Positions 7,524 to 14,434 are shown, numbered from the stretch's first letter. The stretch: DNA of 35,203 nt from Mesorhizobium sp. ORS 3324 (GCA_000824825.2 LM655192.1:178558-213760); one strand, 5' to 3'. The notes: a model not told the origin generated them from the sequence alone. Made by a program: numbers and translations.

Positions 7524-8336
7524 ATGGATTTTGCGACTCTGCTGCAATCGGTGCCCTTGCTGGCGATGCTGATGAAATCGGCACTGCCGGCGGCAGTCGG
7601 CGCCGGCATGGGGTTCGGCCAGTGGCTGGCGGCGCTGCCGCCCTGCCGCAACCTCACCTTCGACACGGCCACCTATCTCGTCTGCGAGACCGATCCGAAG
7701 CAATTTTCGATCGAGCTGTTCTGGAAGAACAAGGACGGCGAGCTCTACCGCTCGCTGCACAATCTTCGCACCGCCCAAGCGGCGGTCGGGCGCACCATGC
7801 TCTTCGGCATCAATGCCGGCATGTACCATCCGGACCTTGCGCCGGTCGGCCTCTACGTCGAGCAGGGCAGGCAGGTCACGCCGGCGAAGACCGGTGCAGG
7901 CACCGGCAATTTTTCCATGCAGCCCAATGGCATCTTTTTTCTCGCCGGCGGCAGGGCCGGCGTTCGCGCGACGAAGGATTATCTGAAGCGGCCGCCGCGG
8001 GTGGACTACGCCACCCAGTCCGGGCCGATGCTGGTCATCGACGGCAAGCTGCATCCGAAATTCCAGGCGGACAGCCCATCGCGGAAAATCCGCGACGGGG
8101 TCGGCGTGCGTGCCGACGGTGTCGTCGTCTTCGTGATCTCGAACGACGTCGTGACCTTCCACGAATTCGCGCGCCTGTTCCGCGACCAGCTCGGCTGCCC
8201 GAACGCGCTCTTTCTCGACGGCTCGATCTCAAGTCTCTATGCGCCGGCAATAGGCCGCAACGATGATTTCTGGAATCTCGGCCCGATGATCGGGGTGTTC
8301 AGGCGAGGCGGGCAAGGCGCTATCCGCCGACAATAG
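7524..8336 (+). CDS. Phosphodiester glycosidase family (NAGPA-like, DUF2233) protein
   Basis: 270-residue protein with a hydrophobic N-terminus (about residues 5-38) that is a signal peptide or anchor, followed by a phosphodiester glycosidase domain. That family is named for human NAGPA, which removes GlcNAc from a phosphodiester. Family-like stretches are FGINAGMYHPDLAPVGLYVE, NGIFFLAGG, TQSGPMLVIDG, VRADGVVVFVISN and NALFLDGSISSLY. The presumed active-site Asp is in FLDGS. It probably acts in the periplasm or on surface polymers; the substrate is unknown. Position right after an UppP-like phosphatase suggests a shared envelope-glycan role. A strong hairpin follows. Confidence 0.8.
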   Translation: MDFATLLQSVPLLAMLMKSALPAAVGAGMGFGQWLAALPPCRNLTFDTATYLVCETDPKQFSIELFWKNKDGELYRSLHNLRTAQAAVGRTMLFGINAGMYHPDLAPVGLYVEQGRQVTPAKTGAGTGNFSMQPNGIFFLAGGRAGVRATKDYLKRPPRVDYATQSGPMLVIDGKLHPKFQADSPSRKIRDGVGVRADGVVVFVISNDVVTFHEFARLFRDQLGCPNALFLDGSISSLYAPAIGRNDDFWNLGPMIGVFRRGGQGAIRRQ

Positions 8337-8352
8337 GCGACAGGCGGCATCG

Positions 8353-8391
8353 GCGAAGGCATCGCGGCGGATGGCGCCGCGGTGCCTTCGC
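8353..8391 (+). terminator. Strong hairpin terminator after the uppP pair
   Basis: GCGAAGGCA-T-CGCGGCG, loop GATGG, CGCCGCG-G-TGCCTTCGC, then GTTT. This is a stem of about 17 bp with only a T-G wobble, 16 nt after the stop at 8336. The T-run is short, so termination may be partial. Confidence 0.6.
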
Positions 8392-8395
8392 GTTT

Positions 8396-8502
8396 AGATC
8401 GGTTCACCGTTTCACGGAAACGGCAAACCGCGCTATCTCTTTGTTTTGACGCAATTCCGTACGGAAGACCGTTTCACCACACTTTTCCTGGAATTTCTCT
8501 AG
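8396..8502. repeat. RIME-like intergenic mosaic element, copy B
   Basis: Same modules as copy A: hairpin around CCGTTTC-ACG-GAAACGG, then TATCTCTTTGTTTTGACGC, AATTCCGTACGGAAGACC, and TTTTCCTGGAATTTCTCTAG. It overlaps the 3' end of the Tim44-like gene: the last eight codons and the stop (8474-8500) lie within the repeat. Confidence 0.7.
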
Positions 8503-9469
8503 TGGAGGCGTCTTGAATGGCGGACAGCAGCCACGGCCCGCCGGCCTCGCGGGTGAAGGTCCACAATTCGGTGGCCTCGACCGGATTGTCCGGGTCGCCC
8601 TTCTCGACGGCGCCGGTCTGGCGGTTACGCATGACGTCGATGGCCTGCCAGCGCATTGCCGCCGTGGCGTAATCGCGAGAACCTTCTCGCCACGCCTCCG
8701 CGATATCGCCTTCCAGCAGCTCAAGATTGGTCACCTCGTTCCTGAGGCCGTGGGTGGCGTTGTCCGCCAGTTCCTCCGAAAGGTAGGAAACCATTTCGGG
8801 TGTGGTCAGCTTTCGCAATCCCTGGTGGTCCTCGCGACTGAAGGCGGCCTGCACTTCGGCGAGGATATTCTCGAACGCATCCCGGTCGGCATTGGTGATG
8901 CCGATTTCGTCAGCGCCGGATACGCCGGCCGCGCCGCGGCTCATGGCGCTGGACGGGTAGCTGGTCTGGGCGCGTCCCCAGTCTTGCTGGCCGAACGGGA
9001 AGCCGGAGCTTCTCATATTGGCCGGCGCGGCGCTGTCGCGGCTGAAGAACCGCATCGCCAGCATGACGAGGCCGCCGATCAGCAGCAGCTGGAAGATGAA
9101 GCTGAAGCCACCGCCAATGCCGCCAAATCCATGGCCGAGCATCATGCCGAACAGGCCGTTGAAGAGCAGTCCGCCGACCAGCCCGCCGACAAAGCCGCCG
9201 CCGAAGCCGTTCCAGAATCCCGGTCGTGCCTGGCCGGGAAACGACTGCGACGGCGGTATCGACTGGGTGGTGTTCGGCGTCATCGAGCGCCTCACGGGCG
9301 CGGTATACGGTGCGGTGTTCGTCGGGGCCGGGGCCTGAAAGGTCCTGGTGCCGCGGCTGCCGAAACTGCCGCCCATGCGCGCCTCCGCCGGGCCGATGGA
9401 CGCGCTTGCAAGCGCCATCAGCAGGATCAGGAAGATCGAGGCGACTTTGATCGTCCGTGACTTTGACAT
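8474..9469 (-). CDS. Tim44-like domain membrane protein
   Basis: 331-residue protein. A signal-like N-terminus (IKVASIFLILLMALASASIG) is followed by a Ser/Pro-rich linker, a glycine-rich membrane region (GFGGGFVGGLVGGLLFNGLF and FIFQLLLIGGLVMLAMRFF, about 85-145), and a C-terminal Tim44-like domain (about 190-320: FENILAEVQAAFSREDHQGL, MVSYLSEELADNATHG, WLLSAIQ). Bacterial members are membrane-bound and of unclear function. The start at 9469 is chosen because the signal peptide begins there; the frame stays open upstream without support. The final residues (REIPGKVW) come from the adjoining repeat. Confidence 0.8.
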   Translation of the reverse strand: MSKSRTIKVASIFLILLMALASASIGPAEARMGGSFGSRGTRTFQAPAPTNTAPYTAPVRRSMTPNTTQSIPPSQSFPGQARPGFWNGFGGGFVGGLVGGLLFNGLFGMMLGHGFGGIGGGFSFIFQLLLIGGLVMLAMRFFSRDSAAPANMRSSGFPFGQQDWGRAQTSYPSSAMSRGAAGVSGADEIGITNADRDAFENILAEVQAAFSREDHQGLRKLTTPEMVSYLSEELADNATHGLRNEVTNLELLEGDIAEAWREGSRDYATAAMRWQAIDVMRNRQTGAVEKGDPDNPVEATELWTFTREAGGPWLLSAIQDASTREIPGKVW

Positions 9470-9620
9470 TGGTGACAATCCCTGCAGCGTTTCATCGTAA
9501 GCCAGCCCCCTATATGGGGCGCGAACCGGGACAGGTTTAGACCTCGCCCTTAGCGTCATGATCACGCAGGTCTCGCATGGGGCGATCAGGACCGGCGGAT
9601 TACCGCGTTTTGCCTGGAAC

Positions 9621-9648
9621 GTCCGACGCCCGAATCGTCGCGTCGGAC
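9621..9648. repeat. 9-bp inverted repeat upstream of GH25 gene
   Basis: GTCCGACGC, 10-nt loop, GCGTCGGAC. It lies in the 286-bp divergent gap between the Tim44-like gene and the GH25 gene, about 108 nt before the GH25 start. It may be an operator or a leader hairpin. An AT-richer stretch (AAATTTTGATTCAAACTTTG, 9656-9675) follows and may hold the promoter. Nothing else is recognised in this gap apart from a small GCCCC/GGGGC hairpin near 9510. Confidence 0.35.
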
Positions 9649-9755
9649 CAAAGGTAAATTTTGATTCAAACTTTGTTGGTAATTTCTCATTAGCAATGGG
9701 CTTCCGGCGGCGCTGTTCCTGCCCTCCGTCTGTTTGGTTTTGCGTACAGGTCAAG

Positions 9756-10895
9756 ATGCGGATCTTTGGCGTCGTCAGTTTCGTGCTCGCAGCGCTTTGC
9801 CTTGCCGGCTGCTCGTCCACGTCGGGCGTCGATGCCTTGCAGGTGCCGTCCAGCGAGACGACGAGTTCCGTGGTCAGGCCCAGCGCGCCGGTGACTAGGG
9901 CCGTGAAGACTGCCGAAACCCAGGCAACCGTCGAGACCGCGTCGATGACCGGCGCCGCGCGCATCAGGCCGCCGGCACCGCTGCCTGGTGAAGACGCGCG
10001 TCCCGAAGACGAGAATTCGCGTCCTGACGACAAGAATTCGCGTCCTTTCGGCCTGGCCGAGGAAGAGACGGTGGCGTTCCCGGCGACCGACCTGCCGGAC
10101 AGCGGCGAACCGCCGGTCGAGGAGGCCGCGCTCGTCTCGCCGCCGAAGCGGCTGTCGCGCGCAGCACCGGCGATGCTCGCCAGCCCGGTCACGCGCTACG
10201 CTTTCCGCGACGCCAAGCCGATCAATTTCGGCCGGTCTTCGCCAAGGCACCTGGCCGTGCACGGCGTCGACGTCTCGCGCTGGCAGGGCAACATCAACTG
10301 GGAGAAGCTGCGCGCCCAGGGCGCCAACTTCGCCTACATCAAGGCAACCGATGGCGGCGACCATGTCGACCCGATGTTCATGAGGAACTGGCGCGGCGCC
10401 GACGCCGCTGGCTTGAAACGCGGCGCCTATCATTTCTTCTACTGGTGCCGCACCGCCGGCGAGCAGGCCGACTGGTTCATCCGCAACGTGCCGAGGGTCG
10501 AGGGCGCGCTGCCGCCGGTGATCGATGTCGAATGGAACGGCGAATCTTCCTGCAAGCGGCGGCCGTCGCGCGAAAAAGTGCTGGAGAAGATGCAGGTGTT
10601 CATGGACAAGCTGGAGCGCCATTACGGCCAGCGGCCCATCATCTACACCAGCCCCGACTTCTATCGCGACAATCTGCGCGGCGCCTTCCCGGACTATCCG
10701 TTCTGGCTGCGCGCGGTGGCCGCGCACCCGTCAAAGGTCTATCCGGGCCGCAAGTGGCTGTTCTGGCAGTATTCCGGCTCCGGCCTGTCGCATGGGGTAA
10801 GCGGCCGCGTCGACCTCAACGTCTTCCGTGGCGACGAGCGGCAGTGGCGCGCCTGGGCCGGCGGCGGCGGGCAGATGATGGCCGACGCGGACTGA
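9756..10895 (+). CDS. GH25-family lysozyme-like lipoprotein
   Basis: 379-residue predicted lipoprotein: signal peptide with lipobox LAGC (Cys19), a low-complexity linker of about 150 residues, then a glycoside hydrolase family 25 (muramidase) domain. Domain marks are VHGVDVSRWQGNINWEKL, FAYIKATDG, GAYHFFYWC, PPVIDVEWNG (catalytic Asp/Glu pair), RPIIYTSPDFY and LFWQYSGSG. Members cleave the MurNAc-GlcNAc bond of peptidoglycan. The linker contains a small in-frame tandem repeat (EDENSRP/DDKNSRP). The start at 9756 has AGG 5 nt before; an earlier in-frame start at 9558 would bury the signal peptide. Likely role: wall remodelling at the outer membrane. Confidence 0.85.
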   Translation: MRIFGVVSFVLAALCLAGCSSTSGVDALQVPSSETTSSVVRPSAPVTRAVKTAETQATVETASMTGAARIRPPAPLPGEDARPEDENSRPDDKNSRPFGLAEEETVAFPATDLPDSGEPPVEEAALVSPPKRLSRAAPAMLASPVTRYAFRDAKPINFGRSSPRHLAVHGVDVSRWQGNINWEKLRAQGANFAYIKATDGGDHVDPMFMRNWRGADAAGLKRGAYHFFYWCRTAGEQADWFIRNVPRVEGALPPVIDVEWNGESSCKRRPSREKVLEKMQVFMDKLERHYGQRPIIYTSPDFYRDNLRGAFPDYPFWLRAVAAHPSKVYPGRKWLFWQYSGSGLSHGVSGRVDLNVFRGDERQWRAWAGGGGQMMADAD

Positions 10896-10916
10896 GCCGC
10901 TTCCAGATTGCCTTGA

Positions 10917-11030
10917 CTATTTCGGTGGCAGAGGTCGCGATTCCATGAATGCTGCGTATCCCAGCACGCCCATGAAGACCGCGAAATAGGCCAGAACGAC
11001 GGCGAGGACGATCAGGGTTTCGGTGGGCAC
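10917..11030 (-). CDS. 37-residue single-span membrane protein
   Basis: Short reading frame starting GTG at 11030 with a very good ribosome site (AAGGAG, 7 nt upstream). It encodes MPTETLIVLAVVLAYFAVF, then MGVLGYAAFMESRPLPPK, ending TAG. Residues 5-28 form one hydrophobic helix and the tail is short and polar, so it is a small inner-membrane protein, possibly a helper subunit of a larger complex. An FNR/FixK-type box lies 57-70 nt upstream (11087-11100), suggesting use in low oxygen. It resembles small respiratory-oxidase accessory peptides in size and shape only; identity is unknown. Confidence 0.6.
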   Translation of the reverse strand: MPTETLIVLAVVLAYFAVFMGVLGYAAFMESRPLPPK

Positions 11031-11086
11031 AAACAATCTCCTTGTAAGAAAACAGCCAAGGAGACAGTGGAAAGCGCAGCATTGCC

Positions 11087-11100
11087 TTGATCTGGATCAT
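11087..11100 (-). promoter_or_regulatory. FNR/FixK-type box upstream of small membrane protein
   Basis: TTGAT-CTGG-ATCAT matches the anaerobox TTGAT-N4-ATCAA at 9 of 10 fixed positions. It lies 57-70 nt before the GTG of the 37-residue protein. No good -10 box is visible at the expected distance, so activity is uncertain. Confidence 0.45.
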
Positions 11101-11228
11101 ACGATCGATCATTTCGGCATTCGCAGCGTTCCGATTGCGGGCACCGCCCGCGGTGCTGGCGGACACAGCGCCGCCAGCCGATGAAGCTGCGGCTCACCAT
11201 CGCCGAATGTCTGCCCGCGGTACCGGGC

Positions 11229-11681
11229 TCAGCAGGTGACCAGATCCGTGTGGCCAAAGCCCTTCGAGTAGTCGAGCACGGAGATAACCGTCGGCATCAC
11301 GCGGAAGATGCGGACCTGTTCCGGGGTCGGCATCGGGCCGGGCAGCGAGGCTTGTGGCGGATACTTCTCCGGCAGCATCTTCAGAACCTTTTCCGCCTCC
11401 ACCTGGTCGGTGACCGGCAGCGCGCGCGCCGCCATGGAAAGTCCGGTGATTTCCATCACCTGCGGCGTGTCGTCGTCGATGGTCAAGGATACGCGATCAT
11501 CCCCAGCGAGGTTCTGCGCCTTCTGGCTGTCCAGACCGCAGAGGAAGTAGAGAGTGAGGCCGTCGTTGACATAGCCGACAGTCGTCGCTTGCGGCCAGCC
11601 ATCCGGCCTCAAAGTCGCAATGGTCATGATCCGATGCTGATCCAGCAGCGTTTCGATCTTGTCTTTGATCTCCTTGTCCAT
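11229..11681 (-). CDS. Pyridoxamine 5'-phosphate oxidase-fold protein (general stress type)
   Basis: 150-residue split-barrel flavin-binding protein of the pyridoxamine-phosphate-oxidase superfamily, general-stress branch. Marks are IETLLDQHRIMTIATLRPDG, WPQATTVGYVNDGLTLYFLC, DSQKAQNLAGDDRVSLTID and FRVMPTVISVLDYSKGFGHTD. Such proteins bind FMN, F420 or haem; reactions are mostly unknown. The ATG at 11681 is chosen over 11699 because GGAGG sits 5 nt before it. A symmetric FNR-type box at 11741-11754 is placed as expected for an activated promoter with start near 11707, so induction in low oxygen is likely. Confidence 0.85.
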   Translation of the reverse strand: MDKEIKDKIETLLDQHRIMTIATLRPDGWPQATTVGYVNDGLTLYFLCGLDSQKAQNLAGDDRVSLTIDDDTPQVMEITGLSMAARALPVTDQVEAEKVLKMLPEKYPPQASLPGPMPTPEQVRIFRVMPTVISVLDYSKGFGHTDLVTC

Positions 11682-11740
11682 CTTCGCCTCCGAAGTCATC
11701 GCTGATCGAGGCCATGGTAAGGATCGCGGACAGTGTGGCT

Positions 11741-11754
11741 TTGACGTATGTCAA
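11741..11754 (-). promoter_or_regulatory. FNR/FixK-family dyad upstream of PPOX-like gene
   Basis: TTGAC-GTAT-GTCAA is a perfect dyad fitting the TTG-N8-CAA pattern of FNR/FixK-family sites. It is centred at 11747.5. If it acts at -40.5, transcription starts near 11707, with TACCAT (11719-11714) as a 4-of-6 -10 box and a 25-nt leader before the chosen start at 11681. It also lies 165 nt before the YbhB-like gene on the other strand. Confidence 0.5.
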
Positions 11755-11918
11755 CGCATGAGCGGCATCGCGCTCCGGCCGCGATTTCCGACAGGACGAA
11801 CACAGTTCCCGCAACTCGCTGGCGCCGCGGAACGATCCGGCCTGGCATTCGTTGGAATCGACCAGGGATGTCGTGCGGCTGGAGCCACCTTGCGGCATCA
11901 AAAGCGGAAGGGACCGAC

Positions 11919-12389
11919 ATGCCACTAACACTGACCAGTCCGGCGTTCGCCGAAGGCGATCCCATCCCCGAACGTTTCACCCGCGATGGTGAAAATATTT
12001 CCCCGCCTCTGAAATGGTCGGGTATCCCTGATGGGACCAGGAGCCTGGTTCTCGTCGTGGACGACCCCGATGCGCCACGCGGGACGTTCGGCCACTGGGC
12101 GGTGTTCAACATTTCGCCCGACGTCGAGCAACTTGCCGAGGGAGAAGCCGCGAAGCCGGGAACCGAAGCGCTCCAGCAGGGGAAGAACGACTTCGGTAAC
12201 GCCTCCTACGATGGCCCGGACCCGCCGGTCGGGCACGGGGTTCACCACTACCATTTCCGACTGGCGGCTCTCAAAGTGCCGAGCCTCGGCATTCCCGGCC
12301 AGAGCGGCGTCAAGGAAATCTGGAAGGAGGCCCGGCGCCACGCGATCGAGGCGGCGGAACTCGTGGGCACATACGAACATGCCGCCTGA
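11919..12389 (+). CDS. YbhB/YbcL (RKIP/PEBP) family protein
   Basis: 156-residue phosphatidylethanolamine-binding-protein fold, bacterial YbhB/YbcL branch. Marks are IPERFTRDGENISPPLKWSG, LVLVVDDPDAPRGTFGHWAV (ligand-pocket DPDAP and HW), NDFGNASYDGPDPPVGHGVH and HHYHFRLAALKVP. Bacterial members are cytosolic or periplasmic ligand binders without a clear enzymatic role. The start at 11919 follows GGAAGGGA at 6 nt; a longer frame from 11748 lacks support. It is divergent from the PPOX-like gene and may share the FNR-type site between them. Confidence 0.88.
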   Translation: MPLTLTSPAFAEGDPIPERFTRDGENISPPLKWSGIPDGTRSLVLVVDDPDAPRGTFGHWAVFNISPDVEQLAEGEAAKPGTEALQQGKNDFGNASYDGPDPPVGHGVHHYHFRLAALKVPSLGIPGQSGVKEIWKEARRHAIEAAELVGTYEHAA

Positions 12390-12445
12390 GCGGCGAAGGC
12401 TTTTCCACGTCAGGCAGCGCCGGCCGCATCACTCGGGAGCCCGCA

Positions 12446-12688
12446 ATGAACAATCCAGATTCGAACAATCCCCAATCGATGCCGGGCGATCCCGGCCCCG
12501 AGCCGTCCCGGCCTCCAGCTCCGCCGGAAAACCCGCCCGGAGAACCGCCGGGCGTTCCTCCGCCTTCACCCGATCCTATCCCGGGACCGGGGAGGGGACC
12601 TCCTGATATCCCGCCGGACGCGCCACCTGAGATCCCGCCGGAGGAGCCGACATCTCCCAGGCCGACGGCAGGAGAGTTCCGCGCCTAG
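12446..12688 (+). CDS. Proline-rich small protein
   Basis: 80-residue low-complexity protein, more than one third proline, with repeated PPEIPP/PPDAPP-like units and many Asp/Glu. The start has GGGAG 5 nt upstream. No signal peptide and no folded domain are expected; it would be extended and acidic. It follows the YbhB-like gene by 56 nt on the same strand. Function unknown. It ends 8 nt before the stop of the converging SDR gene. The frame could be a product of GC-rich composition, but the ribosome site and position support a real gene. Confidence 0.5.
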   Translation: MNNPDSNNPQSMPGDPGPEPSRPPAPPENPPGEPPGVPPPSPDPIPGPGRGPPDIPPDAPPEIPPEEPTSPRPTAGEFRA

Positions 12689-12696
12689 CGTTGGCA

Positions 12697-13593
12697 TTAG
12701 CCGCTTCCTTCGATCATGCGGATGACCTGCTCGATGTCCCGGGGCTCGATGCCGAGTTCCGGCAGTCCCGGCATGCCGCCTGTCGTCACGTTGTCCTGAC
12801 GCATGAGATCGATCTGGTTGCGCGTGAAAGGCGGCGTCGGGAGAAATTCCGCCACTGCCGCCAGGGCGCTCCAGGCGGCGAACGGCATAGGCACCAGGAT
12901 TGGATGAAGGCCGAACCTTCTGGCGATTTCGCGAACCAACTCCCTGTAAGGCATGATACGAGGACCGCCGACCTCGAACGTGGATACATCCTGGATAGGA
13001 TCGGCGATCAAGCGGCACACCGCTTCAGCGACGTCGCCGACATAGATGGGCTGAAGCCGCGTAGCTCCCTGGCCGAACAGCGGATAGACGGGCAGCAGCC
13101 GGACCAGTCTAACAAGCGTCGTGAGAAAAGCGTCGTCCGGCCCGATCATGACGGCCGAGCGCAGGACAATCGTGTCGGGAAACGAGTTTCTGACCGCGTC
13201 TTCTCCGCGCCCGCGTGCCTTGATATACCTCGATGCGGATCGCGGATCCGCGTCTATCCCCGAGATATGGACGAGCCGTTCGACCCCGGCTTGCCGCGCG
13301 ACGCTGGCCAAATCGGCTGCCGCCGTCACGTGCATCCTTTCGAACGTCAAGCCGCCATGTTCGACATAGAGGCTAACCGCATTCACCACCGCATCTGATC
13401 CGGCAATTGCCGGGCCGATCGATGATCTGTCCAGAATATCCGCTTTGACGTGATCGGGTGCCTTCGCTTCCGAGCCGACCGCCATCCGCCGTGCTCGGCG
13501 GGACACCGCCCGCACTTCAAAGCCCTTGTCCAGGAGCCGCTCGACGATCCTGCGGCCGAGGAACCCGGTCCCGCCGAACACAGCAACCTTCAT
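12697..13593 (-). CDS. NAD(P)-binding protein, NDUFA9-like atypical SDR
   Basis: 298-residue Rossmann-fold protein of the NDUFA9-like extended/atypical SDR group. The nucleotide-binding motif is MKVAVFGGTGFLGRRIVERL. Downstream are VVNAVSLYVEHGG, ERLVHISGIDADPRSASRYIKAKG-like sequence (reads YIKARGRGE, with Tyr and Lys three residues apart), and IVLRSAVMIGPDDAF. Relatives act as complex I accessory factors or NAD(P)-dependent reductases/epimerases; the substrate is not known. It is the complement of the proline-rich gene's strand and ends 8 nt from it. A RIME-like repeat lies immediately upstream. Confidence 0.85.
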   Translation of the reverse strand: MKVAVFGGTGFLGRRIVERLLDKGFEVRAVSRRARRMAVGSEAKAPDHVKADILDRSSIGPAIAGSDAVVNAVSLYVEHGGLTFERMHVTAAADLASVARQAGVERLVHISGIDADPRSASRYIKARGRGEDAVRNSFPDTIVLRSAVMIGPDDAFLTTLVRLVRLLPVYPLFGQGATRLQPIYVGDVAEAVCRLIADPIQDVSTFEVGGPRIMPYRELVREIARRFGLHPILVPMPFAAWSALAAVAEFLPTPPFTRNQIDLMRQDNVTTGGMPGLPELGIEPRDIEQVIRMIEGSG

Positions 13594-13613
13594 CGATGCT
13601 CCTCGCGCGTCGC

Positions 13614-13719
13614 CTCTAAAGCGCGTCGCGATCTTTCAGATTCGCTCCATGCGCTTTAAGTCTCTGGTTTGACGCATGTCTTTGTCCCGAAACCGGTTCC
13701 TACTTTCGGGAGACATGCT
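13614..13719. repeat. RIME-like intergenic mosaic element, copy C
   Basis: Contains AAAGCGCGTCGCGATCTTTC, GATTCGCTCCATGCGCTTTA, TCTCTGGTTTGACGCATGTC and CCCGAAACCGGTTCCTACTT, then CGGGAGACATGCT. This is the other common RIME module order, sharing the TCTCTnGTTTnACGC segment with copies A and B. It runs up to the stop codon of the small gene at 13720. Confidence 0.7.
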
Positions 13720-13893
13720 TCAAGGCGCGCCCGCCACGTCGCCGACGATCGCCGTGGCGAGTGCCAGCAGGTCGATATCGCCGTCTGCAGTCAGGCGATC
13801 TCCGTCCAATTCGATCCGCAGTTTCGAAGGATCGGATTCCGATTGACGCTCCAGCTCCACGGCGATTGCCTCGCGAACCTTCTCTTCCATCAT
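13720..13893 (-). CDS. Small hypothetical protein (57 residues)
   Basis: 57-residue acidic protein starting MMEEKVREAIAVELERQ, followed by SDPSKLRIELDGDRLTADGD and a hydrophobic helix IDLLALATAIVGDVAGAP. The start has GGAG 8 nt upstream and lies 27 nt after the stop of the 79-residue gene on the same strand, so the two form a likely pair. Helix-strand-strand-helix layout suggests a small folded domain. Not recognised. Its TGA touches the end of RIME-like copy C. Confidence 0.55.
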   Translation of the reverse strand: MMEEKVREAIAVELERQSESDPSKLRIELDGDRLTADGDIDLLALATAIVGDVAGAP

Positions 13894-13920
13894 CGTTTTT
13901 GCTCCGCCGGCGTGTCCAAA

Positions 13921-14160
13921 TCAGAGCGCCGGAACCCATTTCCAGAACACGCCTTCCATCCTCTCGGGATAGTACTTGAATTCACATTCGAACCGTCGTC
14001 CGTAGCGGGCGGCGGCAGCAAGCGCTGCCGCGCTGACGGGGCGCATGCCCGTTCCCGGCGCGAACCAATCCTCCAGCAGATCGTCGGGCACATAGGCGCC
14101 GATCCGCAGCGGCAGTTGTTGCAGGACGACGTCCATTTCCTTCGGTGGCACCGCGTTCAT
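13921..14160 (-). CDS. Small hypothetical protein (79 residues)
   Basis: 79-residue protein: MNAVPPKEMDVVLQQLPLRI, GAYVPDDLLEDWFAPGTGM, a short alanine-rich helix, and an aromatic end YYPERMEGVFWKWVPAL. GAGGAG lies 10 nt before the start. No membrane segment. Not recognised. First gene of a pair with the 57-residue gene. Normal codon use for the window and a complete frame support it as real. Confidence 0.5.
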   Translation of the reverse strand: MNAVPPKEMDVVLQQLPLRIGAYVPDDLLEDWFAPGTGMRPVSAAALAAAARYGRRFECEFKYYPERMEGVFWKWVPAL

Positions 14161-14270
14161 TCGCTTCCGGCTCCTCGCGGATGCAGTGAAGTTTCCTGCG
14201 ATTGCGAAATCACACTAGTGAACTGCGTTCTCGGTCTCGAGTTCCATGAGACCGGCGGGAATGCTTCTTC

Positions 14271-14427
14271 CCTTCTCCCTTGTGGGAGAAGGTGCCGCGA
14301 AGCGGCCGGATGAGGAGTGTTCCAGCTTGGCGATATGCTCGAAATCGCCGCGGTCTCATTCCTTCCAGCACCCCTCATCCGCCTCGGCGCTGCGCGCCGA
14401 TCCACCTTCTCCCACAAGGGGAGAAGG
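14271..14427. repeat. Two head-to-head CCTTCTCCC palindrome elements
   Basis: Hairpin 1 (14271-14292): CCTTCTCCC, TTGT, GGGAGAAGG. Hairpin 2 (14405-14427): CCTTCTCCC, ACAAG, GGGAGAAGG. Each is flanked by an inverted copy of a CGGATGAGG/CCTCATCCG module (14308-14316 and 14373-14381), so the whole 157 bp is a large imperfect inverted repeat. It fills most of the 274-bp gap between the VOC gene and the 79-residue gene. Confidence 0.6.
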
Positions 14428-14434
14428 AGAGGCC

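Noticed and set aside
7074..8162. 362-residue minus-strand frame
   Set aside because: Antisense to uppP-like and glycosidase-like genes; Arg/Ala-rich, no motif.
9558..9755. N-terminal extension of the GH25 frame
   Set aside because: The lipobox signal peptide starts at 9756; extension would place it internally.
9470..10192. N-terminal extension of the Tim44-like frame
   Set aside because: It lies opposite the GH25 gene; the signal peptide starts at 9469 and the upstream translation has no domain.
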